Below are positions 30,694 through 32,676 of a stretch of 32,676 bases of DNA, piece after piece. Source of the stretch: Polyangia bacterium (GTDB taxonomy: Bacteria; Myxococcota_A; Polyangia; Polyangiales; Polyangiaceae); contig JAUHZF010000059.1 of assembly GCA_030426145.1 (NCBI GenBank), positions 1-32,676 of the forward strand, written 5' to 3'. The number at the start of each line of letters is the position of its first letter. The stretch's first letter is position 1. Below the pieces are notes generated by a model. It had not been told where the DNA came from, made no database searches, and worked only from the letters and a program-made list of their open reading frames with translations. A program made the position numbers and the translations under genes.

Positions 30694-31818
30694 GTGAGCC
30701 GCGAGGCAGAGCTCGAGCGCGAGAACGCCATTCTCCAGCAAGGTGTGCGCACCCTGCACGCCGTGGCCAACCTCGCCCTCGAGTCGCGGGCCTTCCTTCC
30801 CTGCTGCCATGCGATCCTCACCGGCGTAACGGCGGGCCAAGGACTCGGCTTCAATCGTGCGCGACTCTTCGTGGTCGACGTCGGAGCGCGCGGACGCCTG
30901 CAAGGGGTGGCCGCCATCGGCCCCGGCGATGCCGCGGAGGCCGACCGCGTGTGGCGCTCCATCGTCGACGAAGGACCCGACCTCGAAACCCTCTACCAGG
31001 CAGGCCTACGCTCCCTGGAGCAGCCCGGCGCCCTCGACTCCGAAACGCGCATGCTGCGGGTCGACGTCAAAGGCGACAGCGCGGTTGCGGTCGCCCTGAG
31101 GGCCGGCACGGTGGTGCGCGCGAAGCACCACGGCGATCTCGGCGGCAAGCTCGATGCCTCGACCGGCGTCGCGGCCCCCATGCGCAGCGCCGACGGGGTC
31201 GAAGGCGTTCTCTACGCAGACAATTGCTTCAGCGAGGTCGAAGTCGACGAGGCCTCGTTGATGATCTTCGCCCTCCTCGCCGACCACGCCGGTCGCGCCA
31301 TCGCCAATGCACGCCGCTACGAGAAGCTCGCGCTCGAAGCGCGCACCGACGCGCTGACGGGGCTCGGTCACCATGGCGCCATGCTGCATGCCATCGACGC
31401 GGCGCTCGCCACCTCGCAGCGGGTGGGGGTCGTGATGCTCGACCTCGACGACTTCAAGCAGGTGAACGACCAGATCGGCCACCTCGCCGGCGATGCCCTC
31501 CTCGCCGGCGTCGCGGATCGGTTGCGCCGGGCCGTGCGTCGCGACGAGCGCGTGTTCCGCTATGGCGGCGAAGAGTTCGCCGTGCTGCTACCCGACGTCG
31601 ACGCGGAGGGACTCCGACACGCCGCGGAGCGTCTGCGCGCGGTGGTGGCCGAGCACCCCTTTCCCGTCGGACCGGACGAGCAGCTGCCCGTCACGAGCTC
31701 GGTCGGCGCCGCACTCGCGCTGGGCCGGGACACCACCTCGCTCATCGACGCCGCGGATCAGGCGTTGTTGCGAGCCAAGACGAGGGGCAAGAACCGCGTC
31801 GTCATGGCTGAGTCTTGA
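30694..31818 (+). CDS. GAF-GGDEF diguanylate cyclase
   Basis: A 374-residue cytoplasmic protein. A short coiled segment (1-20) precedes a GAF sensor domain (about 22-205; GFNRARLFVVD, GVAAPMRSADGVEGVLYADN), a linker helix, then a GGDEF domain (about 215-372) with DALTGLGHHGAM, VVMLDLDDFKQVND and GGEEF at 291-295. GGEEF is an active-site form, so it should make cyclic di-GMP from two GTP. The product-inhibition site RxxD is changed: RRDE at 282-285, with Glu in place of Asp, so feedback may be weak. The start is GTG 30694. The end overlaps the convergent cupin gene by 17 bases. The ligand of the GAF domain is not evident. Confidence 0.93.
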   Translation: MSREAELERENAILQQGVRTLHAVANLALESRAFLPCCHAILTGVTAGQGLGFNRARLFVVDVGARGRLQGVAAIGPGDAAEADRVWRSIVDEGPDLETLYQAGLRSLEQPGALDSETRMLRVDVKGDSAVAVALRAGTVVRAKHHGDLGGKLDASTGVAAPMRSADGVEGVLYADNCFSEVEVDEASLMIFALLADHAGRAIANARRYEKLALEARTDALTGLGHHGAMLHAIDAALATSQRVGVVMLDLDDFKQVNDQIGHLAGDALLAGVADRLRRAVRRDERVFRYGGEEFAVLLPDVDAEGLRHAAERLRAVVAEHPFPVGPDEQLPVTSSVGAALALGRDTTSLIDAADQALLRAKTRGKNRVVMAES

Positions 31819-32131
31819 CGATCATGTAACGCAGCGGCTCCACGTCGGAGTGGTTGTCGATGGCCAGCGTCGACCCCAAGGGTAGTTGCACCACCGAGCC
31901 CGCTACCAGCGGCAGGGCCGCGTCGTCGACGCGGGCGATGCCTTCACCCGAGATGCCGATCACCAGCTCGGGGAAATGCTCTTGCACGTGCCGCCCCACG
32001 TTTCCTCCCGGGGCGAGCTCGCACCGCAGCACGGCTGTGAACGCGCCCAGCGCAGCGTCGCCGAGCAGGTCTTCGACCCGTACCTCGCCCTGCCCTCCGA
32101 AGAGGTTCTCGTGCACGAAGAGGCCGCTCAA
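31802..32131 (-). CDS. Small cupin-domain protein
   Basis: A 109-residue single cupin (beta-barrel). The first cupin motif is recognisable in GGNVGRHVQEHFPELVIGISGEG (about 42-64): His48 and His52, with Glu55 available as third ligand; the second motif is less clear (LPLGSTLAIDNHSD). The start is TTG 32131, overlapping the upstream stop by TTGA, with GGAG 9 bases before. A GTG six codons in is an alternative. The last codons overlap the GGDEF gene tail-to-tail by 17 bases. It may bind a small ligand or metal; substrate unknown. Co-translation with the metallophosphoesterase is likely. Confidence 0.8.
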   Translation of the reverse strand: MSGLFVHENLFGGQGEVRVEDLLGDAALGAFTAVLRCELAPGGNVGRHVQEHFPELVIGISGEGIARVDDAALPLVAGSVVQLPLGSTLAIDNHSDVEPLRYMIVKTQP

Positions 32132-32676
32132 GAGTCGCGACTCCGCCGTCGGCGCTCTCGCCGCTCCCGCTTACGACGCACGGTCTCGGCACGCTTGGCC
32201 TTGAGCTTGTCGGAAGGCTCTCGTCCTGGAAGCGGGGGTTGCTCTTCGTGGTGCTCTTCGAATGCACCCACCTGCGCCCCGAGCTCGAAGAGCGCGACCT
32301 CGCGCCGTCCGCGATCGCCGAGCCGGATGGGCATGACCGAGGCGCCGATGCCCGCGCCGACGTAGACGGCCCCTCGCGGTCCCTCGCCCGGGGTGGGTGC
32401 ACGGCGCCCGTATAGACCATGAACGTACTTGTGGCCCGCCACCCTTCCGATCGAAAGCTCGTGCAGCCCCGCCAAGGTGACTTGTCCGGCGTGGGTGTGG
32501 CCCGACAAGACGAGCGGCGCCCCCCGATCCCACAACGCATCGGCCTCTTCGGCGATGTGCGACAAGGCGATGGTCGGTCGATCGGGTCGCAACCCTCGGG
32601 TGGCCGCTTCGCGATCGGCGTGACCCGTGTAGGCGTCGTCGAGCCCGACCACCTGGAGCGCCTGATGGCGAAGGGT
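32128..32676 (-). CDS. Metallophosphoesterase (YkuE-like), 5' end outside the window
   Basis: The frame is open to the window edge, so only the C-terminal 182 residues are seen. The visible motifs are LQVVGLDDAYTG, ALSHIAEEADAL (His metal ligand) and LSGHTHAGQV, the C-terminal GHTH signature of calcineurin-like enzymes of the YkuE/YaeI type. GHKYVHGLYG and VYVGAGIGASVMPIRLG are also typical of this group. The protein ends in a strongly basic tail (KLKAKRAETVRRKRERRERRRR) that may bind nucleic acid or the membrane surface. Its stop overlaps the cupin TTG start. The N-terminal metal residues and any signal segment lie outside. Confidence 0.88.
   Translation of the reverse strand, partial: TLRHQALQVVGLDDAYTGHADREAATRGLRPDRPTIALSHIAEEADALWDRGAPLVLSGHTHAGQVTLAGLHELSIGRVAGHKYVHGLYGRRAPTPGEGPRGAVYVGAGIGASVMPIRLGDRGRREVALFELGAQVGAFEEHHEEQPPLPGREPSDKLKAKRAETVRRKRERRERRRRSRDS

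Noticed and set aside
29485..30903. A 472-codon minus-strand frame opposite the lipoprotein and GGDEF genes
   Set aside because: It crosses two plus-strand genes and shows no domain or signal.

Overview
This window is very GC-rich DNA, estimated by eye at roughly two thirds G+C. It is packed with short lipoproteins that have Ser/Thr/Pro/Ala or Gly-rich linkers, a von Willebrand A lipoprotein, an animal-type urocanase, a GspC, a PilZ-type protein and NtrB-like signalling genes. This mix suggests a myxobacterium (Myxococcota, probably the Polyangia side). That is an inference from gene style, not from a marker gene. No rRNA, tRNA or CRISPR was seen.

Layout. 1-2066: the 3'-truncated gene of a lipoprotein, a Coq4-like membrane protein and a divergent TetR regulator. 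Two copies of TGACCNNGGTCA lie in and beside the TetR/Coq4 intergenic region. 2192-3903: a translationally coupled NeuB-type synthase and GNAT acetyltransferase, ending stop-to-stop against the next block. 3900-12916 (extended to 14301 by the kinase), minus strand: a tightly packed operon reading histidine kinase, receiver, Lys-Pro-rich exported peptide, degenerate receiver, FN3 membrane protein, sodium:solute symporter, 42-residue membrane peptide, aspartate-carbamoyltransferase-like enzyme, asparagine-synthetase-like enzyme and N-carbamoyl-amino-acid hydrolase. Most neighbours overlap by a few bases. The symporter gene is cut in two by a complete 1,560-bp ISKra4-like insertion sequence with an 8-bp target duplication. 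Removing the IS and one duplication restores an unbroken frame of 477 residues.

14359-18452: an orphan gspC, a small DNA-binding-like protein divergent from a helical-bundle protein, two lipoproteins, and an EF-Tu remnant that has lost its GTPase domain. 18536-25089: a heptamer/hexamer tandem-repeat tract, then minus-strand urocanase, a kinase-fold-like protein, a lipoprotein, a PilZ-like repeat protein and a DUF885 metallopeptidase-like lipoprotein. 25162-32676: a Met-rich lipoprotein, a second heptamer tract, a Tat-type lipoprotein with three CL-x-x motifs, a YfcE-like phosphodiesterase, a VWA lipoprotein followed by a second lipoprotein and a GAF-GGDEF cyclase, and a convergent cupin with a 5'-truncated metallophosphoesterase gene.

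The most promising candidate for an undescribed system is the kinase-to-carbamoylase operon. The carbamoyltransferase keeps its carbamoyl-phosphate motifs but has lost the residues that bind aspartate in PyrB. The same operon encodes an amidotransferase/synthetase and an enzyme that removes carbamoyl groups. I infer a sensed, imported amine or ureido compound that is carbamoylated, amidated or cyclised, and decarbamoylated. The substrate is unknown, and in this strain the transporter step is broken by the IS.
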